From positions 2,604,001 to 2,668,000 of the forward strand of contig JANUWF010003368.1 in the NCBI GenBank assembly GCA_026120185.1: a stretch of 64,000 nucleotides of DNA, given 5' to 3'. Numbering within the stretch: the first letter of the stretch is position 1; the number at the start of each line of letters is the position of its first letter. A model generated the notes under the pieces. It made no database searches. It was not told the DNA's origin and saw only the letters and a list, made by a program, of their open reading frames with translations. The translations under genes and the position numbers were made by a program. This stretch comes from Voacanga thouarsii (taxonomy: Eukaryota > Streptophyta > Magnoliopsida > Gentianales > Apocynaceae). Below are positions 1-11,453 of this stretch, piece by piece.

Positions 1-860
1 CCTTAGCTTCTTCAGGGTTGCATCTATAAGCTGGTCCATTTGGAATAATTGCCCACGGGATGAAATCAATCTGATGCTCTATTCCTCGGATGAGTGGCAA
101 TCCTTTGGGTATTTCTTTTGAAAATACATATTGGAATTCTTCAACAAGACCTGCAATTTCACAAGGTAAATAAATAGTAGTTTCATTAATAGTTATAGAA
201 ATGCCTTTACAAATTAAGAGATACACACTAGTTCCTTAGCTTTAATAGTTTCTACCACCTATCTCTCTTTTGCAAAGAAATTTACTCGTTTCTTATCTCT
301 TCTCTCTTATTTTCTCTCTTTCTTTTCCTGGTCTTCTTTCTCATGTTCTCTCTCTCGATTTTTTTTTTCATTTTCTTGAACATTCTTTTTCTTCTCATTT
401 TCTCTCATGATCTTTTGATCTTTGCTCACTTCACTAGGAGACATAGGTAGTAGAATGAATTTATTTCCCTCCTTATACATAATGTATGTGTTTTTCTTCC
501 CGTTATGAATTATTACTCCCCTATTATATTGCTATGGTCTCTCTAAAAGTAGGTGGCCTACCTGCATAGGAACAACATCGCACAAGATCTCATCCTTATA
601 CTTCTCCATGTCAATTGCAATCAAGGCTTGTTTATTAACTTTCAATCCCTCACTTTCAATAATTTAGCCATTGTAACTTGTAGGGTTGCTAATACTTCTT
701 TGTTTCCAAGCCTATTTCTTCCATCGCACTAGCACTTATAATGTTGGTACAACTCCCGTTATCAATGATTAAACTGTAAGGTACTTGGTTGATCAAGCAT
801 ATTGAAAAAAAGATATTCTCTCTCTGTTAATGATGCTCATCCTCCTTCGCTTGCGTATTC
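1..860 (-). pseudogene. Ty3/gypsy polyprotein remnant: protease and start of reverse transcriptase (GL element)
   Basis: Read on the minus strand, this continues the gag gene to its right. An aspartic protease core is visible near 810-720 (LIIDNGSCTN, with DNG where DSG or DTG is usual), followed by the usual link to RT. The last 60 bases read DFIPWAIIPNGPAYRCNPEE, the N-terminal edge of a Ty3/gypsy reverse transcriptase; the rest lies beyond the window. Several in-frame stops break the reading, for example between the protease and the RT start. A charged Lys/Glu/Arg-rich linker (about 440-260) separates the two domains. In a working element this polyprotein would process itself and copy the RNA genome into DNA. 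The family assignment is firm; the lineage within Ty3/gypsy is not assigned. Confidence 0.85.
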
Positions 861-873
861 AATGATCTCCTTG

Positions 874-2241
874 CTACACCAAGTAATGCACACATTTGCC
901 CAACTTCTTTACCTTCTTTACTCGAAATTTCTCTTCCTTTTGAATTTCCTCCAATTTCTTATATTCCTCTTCCTCGGATGAAATCTCACCACAGGCATTT
1001 ATGTACATCACTCTCTTGCTTGGGCATCCGTGTGCAGTGTGTCCATATCCCAAATAATAAAAGCACTTGATATCCCGGCTCCTCGCCTTCTCAATAACCT
1101 TTCCTTTATCTCTATTTCTTTCTTTCTTCGATTTATTAAACTCCCCAGGTGACGGCCTTAGAACTCCTTCATTTTTAGGTATTGGCTTAGGGAATTCCTT
1201 AGGTGATGAAGTTAGTTGGCCTACTCTCCTCTCAAATGGCTTTTTCTTCAATTGTTTTTCTACTTTCATAGCCATGTGCACCATTTCTTCCAAGGTTCTA
1301 TATGAATACAACTCAATTACATTACCTATCTCCTAATTCAATCAACTTACAAATCTCACTTTAGTGGCACGTGGATTTTCATTAATAACCACCTTCATCA
1401 TTAGCACTTCAAGTTCTTTGTGAAAATCTTCAACACTTCTATTCCCCTGTCTTAGCACTTGAAGCCTTTGATATACCTCGTTGTAGAAGTGGTGTGGTAC
1501 AAATCTTGCGCTCATGAGATTTTTCATCACTTCCCATGCACCAATGGCATTTTTTCCCATTCTCCTTCTATTAGCCAAAACCTACTCCCACCATACCAAT
1601 GTATAGTCTGAAAATCCCAATACTTCTAATTACACCTTATTTTTCTCGCTATAATTTTGGCAATCAAATAGAATTTTCGTTTTCCATTCCCATTCAAAAT
1701 ATGCCTCGGGATCACTTTTCCCTAGGAATTGTGGTACCTTTATTTTGATATTTTTCAATTTCTGCTCTCCCCTATTTTCATCTTTCCTCCTACCTCTCAT
1801 CATATTACCCCGAAATTGTTCTCCGTAGTCTTCCTTCGAGTACCCTTCTTCCCACTCAAATTCTCTCTCAATATTTCTTTCAACTCTCCTCATAGGATTC
1901 TCACTAAATCTCCCTCGGCCTCTTCCTCTACCTCCTCTCAACCCATTTCTCCCTCCTCTCATAAGAACTTGTTGACATCCACTAACTAAATATTCATCCC
2001 ATTCTTCTCCAAGTTGTGTATTCATGGGAGGCGTGTTGTAGGCTTCTGGTTGCTCTTGTCCCATCCTTTAACCAATGGTAGATGTTTGGCCTTATTGAGC
2101 TCAGAGTTTGGTCATCTTCCTCCAAATGCCCTCCACACTCCTTTGCAATAAAACGAGAATTTTACGAAGATCTCCCGGATCCTCTTGTGGTCTACTTGCT
2201 CTACCATGATTTAGCCTAGTCTGTTCTTCTCCTTGAGTCAT
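874..2241 (-). pseudogene. Ty3/gypsy gag remnant with CCHC-type knuckle (GL element)
   Basis: The start is placed at the minus-strand ATG at 2241-2239 (MTQGEEQTRL...), which lies downstream of the primer site as gag should. An Arg/Gly-rich stretch (about 1980-1880) and the capsid-type core YFEWEWKTKILFDCQNYSE (near 1700-1640) follow. After further breaks comes a knuckle reading CFYYLGYGHTAHGCPSK near 1065-1010, where the second cysteine of C-x2-C-x4-H-x4-C has become Tyr. Stops or frameshifts occur near 2105, 1630 and 1342, so no Gag can be made. A second copy of the same gag lies on the plus strand at 60960-62305, which supports the assignment. Confidence 0.85.
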
Positions 2242-2908
2242 TGTTGGACCTTAGATTGATATTCCTACAAATAAAAATAGAAATTAATTTCCTCACTCAT
2301 TCTCTAAGTGTTTGCACTCCACTTTCGTGTTTGCGCGCCTTAGCTTTTTCAAATTAGAATCTTTCTCTCTTGGCTTTTTCGTTCACTCAACGTTTCGCTT
2401 GTTCAACCAAATTCCTCCCCAACTTCAAAGGGTTTAGTTCACCTTAGTCTATCAATTCTTAGGATGCTTCAATACAAGGGTCTTAGAGTGATAATTTTAG
2501 TGAACACTTAGAGGTTAAGAAACAAGTAGAAGACAAGGTGTTCACAACACACAACAAAAAAAAGATAATTTGAAAAATACAATGAAACGGTTATAGGAAT
2601 AACACTATTGTTAAAGCCACATTCTTTCTTTGTGACATTTCATCAAACACATGGTGTTCATAATGTATGGTCATTGAGACTTTTTAGCCAACACCTTATG
2701 TGCAAGACTTTCCTACGGAACTTTGTAAGCAAATTCCTTTCCAAGCAAGCCCAATACAATCACAACAATAAAAATCAATGTATTCCCAAGGATTTTTCTT
2801 CAACAAGTCATTCTCATTCTTTTTATTTTTTTTATCCAAGAAACTCAAGATCAAACAACACTCTAGATTTGACAGATTCAAGCTAAGATAGAGATCTAAG
2901 CTTATCTT
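2242..2908 (-). other. Untranslated leader of the GL gypsy element
   Basis: This 0.67-kb stretch lies between the primer binding site and the gag ATG, where the packaging leader of an LTR retrotransposon belongs. No coding signal beyond short AT-rich frames was seen, and no internal repeat stood out. Confidence 0.6.
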
Positions 2909-2920
2909 GCTCTGATACCA
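2909..2920 (-). other. Primer binding site, initiator tRNA-Met type
   Basis: On the minus strand the bases read TGGTATCAGAGC, the standard plant primer site complementary to the 3' end of initiator tRNA-Met. It lies 4 bases inside the LTR end at 2925. This fixes the orientation of the element: its 5' LTR is to the right. Confidence 0.93.
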
Positions 2921-2924
2921 AAAT

Positions 2925-4048
2925 TGATATGATTTTGAGGGGGGAAATCTTTCTAGATCTAAAAGAGGCTTTTGTTTGGAATTGGACAAAGTAGAATGAT
3001 TTCAAGATAAGCATAACAAATAAGAAAAAGACATAAAAAGATAAAAAATAATAATAATAATAACAAAGAAACACCCTTTTTCACAAACAAAGAACCCTAA
3101 AAGAACTAACCTTTAGAACCATAAATTTAGTAGGAAAAATCTACCACAACAACACCTTAGAACCCTTGACTTAGCAAGAAATCAAGAACTAAAAGGATAG
3201 GGAATTGTGGGCATTCAAATAAGAAACAACAAGAACCCTAAATAACATAAAAGAAGAACCCTTGTTGATTTTCTAGTTGAATTATCCTTAGAGTTTATAA
3301 ACACTTACTCAATGGTGGACTAAGCCCTTAGGTTAGTCTTGGATTGAAGTTGAATAAGGAATCCCTCCATGCTTCAAGCCTTCAAGAATGAATCTTCATT
3401 CATGTTAAAATGTGTAATAATGATGTTCTTGTTCTTATAATACAAAGCATTATATAATGGTATTCTATTCCTGAACTAAAACACTTTTAAATATTATAAA
3501 ATGACCCTAAAAATAGCTAAAAAACATCAGGAGTTCGGACCCAGAGCAGGGCCGGTGCAAGGTAGGTCTCCTAGGGATGGCGTCGGGTCCATTCTGGGGA
3601 ACAGTATCAGTTCACAAAAAGTTAGAATCAAAAAGAGGCTTTTTCCAGTACACAGCCGATGTTGGGTTAGGCTAGTAGGGCCGGCACCTGGTTCATTCTA
3701 TTGGAATAGTACATCCATCAAAATTTGAAGAATTCTGGCAGTTCACAGTTAGTGCTCGGTAGGGCTACTCTGGCCAACATCGGGTCCATTCTGATGGGCG
3801 ATGTTTCTACATGAACTACTTCCAGTTGACATCCTTCATATAATTGCAGCATTGTCTATTCTTGATCCTCTTCTAACAATATCTATATGCTATCCCACTT
3901 GAAATGAGCTTGTAGATATGCTTGAAGATTGTGTTGGAATTGTTTGAAACGGTCTCTCGTTAACGGACTAGGAAACCTCGGCTTTATTTTGGTTTCATCC
4001 TCTCCCCCTTCTTGAGCTCAATCCCCGGGGCCGAATTGATTCTTATCA
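2925..4048 (-). repeat. 5' LTR of the GL gypsy element
   Basis: Plus-strand ends are TGATATGATTTTGAGG and GAATTGATTCTTATCA, giving TG...CA termini and 1124 bp. The left end lies beside the primer site, so this is the upstream LTR of a minus-strand element. Reading minus from 4010 to 3883 gives the typical end of a gypsy Pol protein (SPLTRDRFKQFQHNL, then a stop), so in the 3' LTR the pol frame would have overlapped U3. GC-rich words such as GCCGGTGC and GCCGGCAC occur at 3550-3700. The other LTR lies outside the window, so no target duplication can be checked. Confidence 0.85.
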
Positions 4049-4151
4049 GTGTGTGTGTGTGTGTGTGTATTTAATCAAGTACATAAAATACACATGTAAA
4101 AATGTTATACATGCATTCCTCTCATTCTCAAGAGTAGCTTAGGGTAGCATT
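4049..4151. repeat. GT microsatellite and short unassigned junction
   Basis: About eleven GT units (4049-4070) directly abut the GL LTR end, so the element probably inserted into the dinucleotide run. The remaining 80 bases up to the copia RT remnant show no recognisable feature. The copia element is truncated here and its 3' LTR is missing. Confidence 0.7.
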
Positions 4152-5136
4152 TCACATATGTACTCTTGTCACTACTTTCCAATAGTCTGCTCCTGGATTA
4201 CTTGTATATTTACTGAGCTTACTAACCGTATACGCAATATCAGGTCTAGTACAACTCATTATATACATTAGGCTTTCAATAACTCTAGAGTATTCAACTT
4301 GAGAAATACTTTCTCCTTTATTCTTTGATAAAAGGAAACTATCGTCTAATGGTGTTCTAACATATCCAAAATCATTCTTGTTAAACTTTCCAAAAATACT
4401 ATCCACATAGTGAGATTGGCTCAAGATAAAACATTTTAACGGTCTTGTGATTTTAATTCCTAAAATCACACTAACATATCCCATGTCTTTTATATCAAAA
4501 GTTGAATTTAACATGTTCTTAGTTGATTTGATCATCTGGTTATTACCACCAATAATGAGCATGTCATCTACATATATACACAAAATGACAGAGCCAATTT
4601 TTGTTTCTTCTGTATAAACACATTTATCACACTCATTGACTTTGAATCTATTAGAAATCATGGCATTATCAAATTTCTCATGCCTTTTTTTTGTGCTTGT
4701 TTCAAGCCATACAATGATTTTACCAATTTACAAACTTTCTTTGCTTTTCCTGGAACTATGAACCCCTCGGGTTATTCCATTTAGATTTCTTCAGCTAAAT
4801 CCCAATTTACGAAAGTCGTTTTTACATCGATTTGATGTACCTTCAAATTTCTTAATACTGCAATGGCAAGAATCATTCTAATAGAATTTATTCCTGTCTG
4901 AGGAGAAAAAGTATCAAAATAATTTAAGCTTTCCTGTTGCTTGTACTCTTTGATTACAAGTCTAGCTTTATACTTATCAATGGATACATCAGGCTTCAAT
5001 TTCCTTTTAAAATCCACTTGGACCCTAAAGGTCTACAAGCAGGAGGAAGATCCACAAATTCCCAAGTGTGATTTTGAAGAATAGAATCCACTTCACTTTT
5101 TATAGCTTCTTTCCATAAAGGACATTTAGAGAAATT
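4152..5136 (-). pseudogene. Copia C0 reverse transcriptase remnant, downstream part
   Basis: Two minus-strand frames carry copia RT blocks. At 5017-4781 are KYKARLV and the QIDVKTTFVNWDL block (usually DVKTAFLNG). At 4661-4152 are the active-site motif [10 protein letters not shown] and the later block [20 protein letters not shown]. The part between them is frameshifted. RNase H and the 3' LTR are missing, cut off near 4152. At 5137 the reading stops where gypsy element G1 was inserted; the same element resumes at 27467. It is a dead fragment that encodes no complete enzyme. Confidence 0.9.
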
Positions 5137-5141
5137 ATCAG

Positions 5142-6539
5142 TGATGCGTAAATTTTGGGTGTATAAAAATTATTAAATGTAAATCCATCCCTTAGCTAAG
5201 TTTTTATTAAAATATTAATCTCAAAATACATATACGAGCAAGTATACTCATCGCAAGCATAGTATAGGGAATTAACGAGTATCGATCCTCAAGGAATAAG
5301 TACACAGTAATAACTTTTCGTTCATTGTTTAACTGGTCTAATAAAATGATAAGATAATAAAAAGAAAATAAAGAAAAATGTATACAACTCAAGGATTTAA
5401 AAATATGCAATTTAGACAAATATTTTTGAAAACATGACAATGAATAATTTAGTAAATATCACAATTAATTATCAGCTTGGTCTCATGAATGATTAAATTA
5501 GAACCACTTCGTTCGCAATCCATGATTCCCTATCTTCTAAGTAATTTAATGGATATATTCTATCTCACCAATCTTACTCAAAAGATGTATTAAAATCAAT
5601 TCTCTTATAAATTTCTATATTCTAAGTGATTTAAAACATAAAATTAGTTAATGAATCCATATTCTAACAATCATCAACCAACCTTTGATTACCCAAGTTC
5701 TCAACAATTAACCCATTTTTCAAGCAAGTTAAGAGATAACAAATATGAAATTAATTAGATTAAAACTATTATCAACACCTTTATAAAAAAAGTTAATAAC
5801 AAGAATCAAACAACCAACTTCGTAAGAAAAACAACTAACCAAATTCCAAGATAAATAATTAATTAATCAAAAGATAAATTAATTCAAGAAATTATGAATC
5901 CCAAAAACAATATCAAATTACAATGAAAATACTAATTACATCATTATTCTAGGAAAAAAATTAATAGTAAAAGAAAGAACTCATAAATAAGCCCTCATTT
6001 TTCTCTTTGGAAACCTTCTTGAATAATGCCACTTGAATGATGAATCTCCACATTTTGTGAGTGATTGGAAACTTTGATCTTTGGATTCACACATTTTTCT
6101 TGTATTTTTCTTGTTTAAATAGGCTTCTAAAAGGCCAAAATTTGTTCCCTAAAAGATCTGGGCCGAGTAGAGATTGAAAAATACCAAAACTCTTGGAAAA
6201 TTACCAAATTCGTGCATAATTGAAAAAGCTCGCCAACATAGGACAGAGTAGAGGTAGTGCCAGCTCCATTTAGCATGGACGGCACCGGCCATGTTTTGTT
6301 TTTTTTATTGAAAAATTCCCTAGTTTCCAGGTCGGGTCCGGTTCCAGCTCCATGGGTCACGATCGTCTTCTAACGGCAACGGTTGTTACGTTTTTTCGTC
6401 ATTTTTTGCAATAAAAAGTCAAAACACCTTTTCAAGGATAAAATAGTAAATATGAAGGAATATGCTTAGTTATTGTACTAAATGTTTCACAAAATATTCT
6501 TAAATAATTAAGAAATATAGATGAATTTTGCCTCTATCA
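5142..6539 (-). repeat. 3' LTR of G1
   Basis: It starts TGATGCGTAAATTTTGGG and ends TTGCCTCTATCA on the plus strand (1398 bp). It is similar along its length to the LTR at 26077-27461, to both G2 LTRs, and more distantly to the copies at 33000 and 55646. A GC-rich patch at 6230-6360 (CCGGCACCGGCC) stands out from the AT-rich remainder. A short open frame on the minus strand (6360-6127) lies in this patch and is not supported as a gene. Confidence 0.9.
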
Positions 6540-6548
6540 CATTACCCC

Positions 6549-9500
6549 TGTAACACCCCACAACCTAGGCCCAGCAGGGCCGGGGATGTCGCCCCGTCCA
6601 AAGGACTAGGGGTCTTTATAACTAGGACACACAACAAAAATAAAATAATACTTTGAAATTAAAACTTATTACAATCCAAAAATTCAAGAACAAATCCAAA
6701 ATAAATTGTTTACTCTCATCTCTCAAAGCATTACATAAAATAAATAACACAATATCCTCCAAAGTAGGCAACAACTTGCTACTCATCCCCATAGCAGGAT
6801 CGACCTGAAATCACGGTAAAAAGGTGATGAGATAAACATCTCAGTAAGTCCATGTGTACTTTGAGTGTTCAGGTAAAACAGTTCATGTATGCAAGTTGGA
6901 ACATTTCATAAGAGAAAATGCTGGCAAGCAATAAATAAAGTTAAAAACAAGAGTGGCGTTTTTCTCTTTTCAAACCATACAAGTGTACAATAAATACAAC
7001 CACTCAAACACGTTGGGCCCTATGTCCATACAACGGTCAGAATGCCACACTTTGTGCAGACTGACAAAAGGTAGGTGTACGGCCTATCAGGTAAGATACT
7101 CCTCCTTCTCTATACTCAAACAAAACTGGTTGTCCACTCCGGCAACACACAGTCCATATGACTGAAACTTGCTAGCTCGGACTGGCATGACTAGGTAGTA
7201 TTGTCGCTTCTCCAAGTTGAGTTCATCTTCTGGAGGTGGCCTCCTACTAGAAGACTCGCTCTTGCTCTTCAAAACTAATACTATTAGCCTACCCTTATTG
7301 AGTACTCAACGTTAATTGTTCCACTTGGGAGAAAACTGATAAAACATAGCTTTACTTGAAAATGGCAATTAAGGGTTTCTAAAGTTCGTGACAAAACTGG
7401 TTTTAGAATGAGTTTAGTGTTTGAGTAAAACTACTTATAGATTTTCAAATAATTTGTTTGACTAAAATAAGAAAGGAAACAATCCTCAATTGCCTTTACA
7501 AAATTAGTGTTCACATACTTCGTGTTTGGCTTGCCATAGTAACCTTTTACAACAAACAAGTTTTATGCAGGAGCTTACCTGATCCTTTGCTTGAGCTAAC
7601 TCAAAGATCTTCCAAAGCTGACCTAATCCCGCCTGGGGTAAATACAAGCCATAATTAAACTCTAGCCAAATTTGCTTCTATAAATAATCCTAGTTCAACT
7701 TCCTACAATCATGACCATAATGTTCCAAACTTTAAGGCTAGATAATCAAAAGGATTTTATAAAATAAATCTAGTTTAATAATAAAATAACTAGGGTTTGT
7801 GAAATAGTTACTAATAAGTTGTAGGTATAAATCTTTATTATTAATAAATAAACTATGGTTTATTTGATAAAGGGTCCTAAGTCCTAAATGATATTATTAA
7901 AATATAAACTTTTACTAGTCTCTTAATTAATAATTAATAGTTAGAAAATAATTGATAAATAAAATTAATAATAGATTAAAAGATAATAAATAAATTTTAA
8001 TAGTATTTATGAATGTATGACTTATACGATTAATATTTTACCTATCATAATTATTTATATAAAAAGCTTTACTTAATATTATTATATATAATATTTTTAT
8101 ATTTTAATTTTAATAGAAGATATCATTTATTTGGCTAAAATTCCACTATTTCATTTAACAATCCAATTCCAAATCTTCCTAGGGTTTTCAAAATCATTAG
8201 AAGAGAATATAGCATTAATTTTTATTAATGTAATAAAATTGGCAAACTTAAATAGTTTAGGAACAACAAGGTCATGATCATAATTCTCCTATTGCTAACC
8301 ATAATCATGAACATAGACTTTAACACCAATCCACAAACCATTCAATTCATGAATAAAAGCATAGATCCATATCTACCATCATATGATCTAAACTCCGCTA
8401 TACATACTCATATTCATGGCTTCAACAAGAATACAAGAACATAAAATCATATTCACCAAAGGTGACATAATATTTATCATGCTTAATCATCCACACTAAC
8501 TCACGACATGAAGAGCATGCAACAACCCTAAAACATCATAAAACTCAACCATGACAAATCATTCTCATACTTCAATCCCAACTCCATCATATAAACACAT
8601 ATTCAATCACCAATCATATTCCATCCATTTCTAATTACATCTAAGAGATACGATTTTAAAATTAAGGGGAGAGTTAAAGAGACATACTCGAATGATGACT
8701 ACCTTGATGAAGTCTCAAGAGAGTCCACATGCTTGGAAGACTTGATGTGACCAAGAAGAAGAAGAGAAAATGGCCATGGTTGAAACAACCATTTCGGCCG
8801 AGAGAGAGAGAGAGAGAAAGAGAGAGAGTATTAGTATATTTTATTGGAGATCGAAGAGGAAGAAAGATGAACATAATCCTTCATGTTTACCTTGAGGGTG
8901 TTCTTAAGTCTTGAAGAAAATTCTGGTTTTTTTATCCGAAAGTAGAGTCTTGATTTCAGCGTTTGATGTTATAAATTACAGAAATGGATTTTAGAGGATG
9001 AGTAGATATGATCTGGAGTTTTTGGAGAAGATTGGAGTAGTTTAGAGTGGTCTTAGGCTTGGAGAATGGTGGTGTGTGTTCTTGGTGTTCATTGGAAAAA
9101 TGGAGAGAATGGAGGAAAGGCTGGATGAAATCTATTGAGTGGTGTTAGCCGAATGGATGGAAGAATCCTTGTGATTAAATTTTCAGATTAGGGAAAAGAA
9201 GGAAAGATGGTTGTTTGAAATTCAAAAGATATAATTTAGGGAGTGGATTAAAGTAGAAGATATGGTAAGAATGACTTGGTTGATAGAGGTCTTTGGGGGC
9301 TTCAATGGCTGACTGGTTTGGCTGGGATTTTGCTGAGATGAATGATGTTTGAATAGGTTATATGATGGCCAAAATTCAAAGTGTAATGGTGGAAGTTTTT
9401 TTTTCTGGTTGTTTGAAACTTAATCCAAGGATCATGGAGCAATTTTCTGGAATTTTGAACTTTAATTGGAGGCTTGATTGTAGTGATTGATGGAGTGATT

Positions 9501-10728
9501 TAAGGAGTAGCGATGGAGCTTCATTCATGCAGATCAATGGAGAAGGTGATGGAATTTAGTTCATGGCTAACTAAGGTTGATTTTACAGAAAATTGGAGTG
9601 AGTTTCGGATAGGGTTGAAGAGGGAACAAGGCTGGAATTTCTAGTTGTTCATTCAAGAGGTTTGCTGGAATTTTTGTGCAGATTTTTCTGTAATGCTCCA
9701 GCCGACTTGCAGAAGGTTTGAAGGGGTATTGGAGGGTCCTTTAAGGCTAGTTTCCAGACTTCTTCATGGGGGAAAGACAGGGTTAAATTGCTGGTTTGAA
9801 ATGTGGAAAAAACAGCTTGGTTCTTAGCCTACCAAGTTGCAAAAACAGCCCAGGAATTTCCTCGTTTGCACAGCTTTTGTGCAGCTCGATTATTGACCAA
9901 TGTTTTCAGTCTTCAAGCTGATCAAGATGGCTATTTTTTTTGGCAGCATTTGAGTGGGAAAAATGGCTAAAGTTTTGAAAGTTGGACTGACCAAGAAGCT
10001 GGAAAATTTTCTAGATTGCTACATGAAGAAGATAATTACTTATAGGGTGGAGTTTGAAGATTCAACCATAGAGGTTAATTCTCTTGAGAACCTTCCATAA
10101 CCCCTTCCCCATTTTCAGTCAATATGCTATCCTCATATAGACATTTTCAAAACTCCAAGATCAAAGAGTCTTGCTGGAATTTTCTGGAAATAAAAATGGC
10201 TTGAATAAATTGAGCAACTTAATTGATAAAGAATTAAGGTAAGCTAGAGAGTAAAAATGATATGAATCCCTTAAGAGTTTTTGTAGGGTACAAGAGTAGG
10301 ATTAGGACATTCCTTTCATGTCTCCCCTAGGACAACACTCCTACTCCTTTTTATGGCCTACAAGGGACGAAAATATCCACCTATCTAAAATAAAATTTAA
10401 TCATGCCAAAACTTAAATGATGGGATTTGAACTCAAGACCTTAAAGATAAATTCCAAAGCTCTAACCACTAAACCACGATAACTCTTGCTCTTATGTTCT
10501 CTCCTAAATATTCTTCCTATTCAATCCCCAAGCTATCTCCCTATTTCCACTTCAAGTAAAATTATCATTTTGTCATTCCTACTCAATATGCATAATTAAG
10601 CCTTCTAGACTATAAATCACGATTCCAAAACATATAAACTCATTAAAAAATATATTTATGCATGCAAGAACATATGATATGCATTCCAATCCCCTTACTC
10701 TATGGTTGGTTTTAGATGGGGTTTCACA
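6549..10728. mobile_element. Element A: 4.2-kb LTR-like element without genes (probable solo LTR)
   Basis: It begins TGTAACACCCCACAAC and ends GGGGTTTCACA, so it has TG...CA ends and imperfect terminal inversion (TGTAACACCCC against TGTGAAACCCC). It interrupts the polypurine tract of G1, with ACCCC on the left and CCCCC on the right. Element B has the same ends and the same internal order: a conserved start block, the block around 7090-7320, AT-rich spacers, a tract beginning ATTTCGGCC, then a tRNA-like box. No terminal direct repeats, primer site or coding region is present, so the best reading is a solo LTR of a gypsy family with very long LTRs (Ogre/Tat-type elements have LTRs of this size). 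Orientation is not settled. A GA run lies at 8800-8829. Confidence 0.75.
10418..10480 (-). other. tRNA-like box A / box B segment in element A
   Basis: On the minus strand TGGTTTAGTGG (10476-10466) fits the RNA polymerase III box A, and AGTTCAAATCC (10433-10423) fits box B GGTTCGANTCC with two differences. The spacing is tRNA-like and GGTTAGAGC follows box A. No full cloverleaf was drawn. The same segment occurs in B and in the copy at 63480, each time about 250 bases from the TGTGAAACCCC end. Confidence 0.6.
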
Positions 10729-11453
10729 CCCCCACACTTGAACATTTACTTGTCCTCAAGCAAAACCTTTTAAAACATAGAAAAACAAGACCATCCTTTA
10801 AAAAGTTCACTTAGAAGAAAGCCACAATTGTCTTTCCAACTTTAGATACGTCCTTGCCATTCTTTCAACCATTTGAAAATATTCACAAAGTAAAGTACTA
10901 AACAAGACATATCAAAGCCCTCAAAGTCGAATTAAACAACTTTATACTCTAGTCTAAGAACATTATTTCACTCTTAAAGAAAAAAAATGGATAACATGAA
11001 TAGTCAAGCTATCTACCAACTTATGCATTATAAATCCAAAAATTGCATAATCCAAGTCATGATTCAAGGAAAATACTCCAGCATTTTTTTTCATAAAATT
11101 TTTTTCAATGATCTAGGGAATTGATAACCTCAAGTGAATAAATTTCTCTTCACGCACCGTATTGGCCCTCTTATAGTCATCACTCATCATCTTTTCAATA
11201 ATCTTTCTTTCTTTCCTTTGATTTTTGGGAATTAATAGTATCAAGAAAGTGAATTTCTCTTCTCTATCCATATTGGCCCCCATAAACAAGTAAAAGTATT
11301 TTCTCGCCTTCAAATATGAAACAAGTTTTTTTCCATCTCATTTTTCAACTCACAATCAGTTTTTTTTTTTTTTTTAGAATCTTTCCACTCAAAGATTTTT
11401 TTTTCTCACATTCCTTATCACAACTCAAACTCAAGCAAATTTTAAACCCATAA
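10729..11453 (-). other. Polypurine tract and 3' non-coding block of G1, first part
   Basis: Plus-strand CCCCCACACTTG (10729-10740) is the purine-rich AGTGTGGGGG on the minus strand, originally next to the G1 3' LTR and now separated from it by element A. The following block has no coding trace. It is similar to 40027-41055 in G2 and 47003-47870 in G3', so it is an ancestral part of the family. Two imperfect copies of a motif ending in TATTGGCCC occur near 11120-11175 and 11225-11285. Element B interrupts the block. Confidence 0.7.

Noticed and set aside
1067..1336. Plus-strand open frame over the GL gag
   Set aside because: Antisense shadow; the minus strand carries the knuckle and Gag blocks.
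8674..8914. Overlapping open frames in element A with RERERE or SLSLSL runs
   Set aside because: Both are translations of the GA microsatellite at 8800-8829; the matching site in element B has no such frame.
10418..10480. Possible functional tRNA gene
   Set aside because: Boxes A and B are recognisable but imperfect, no acceptor stem or anticodon arm could be built, and the same segment recurs at a fixed place in other LTR copies.
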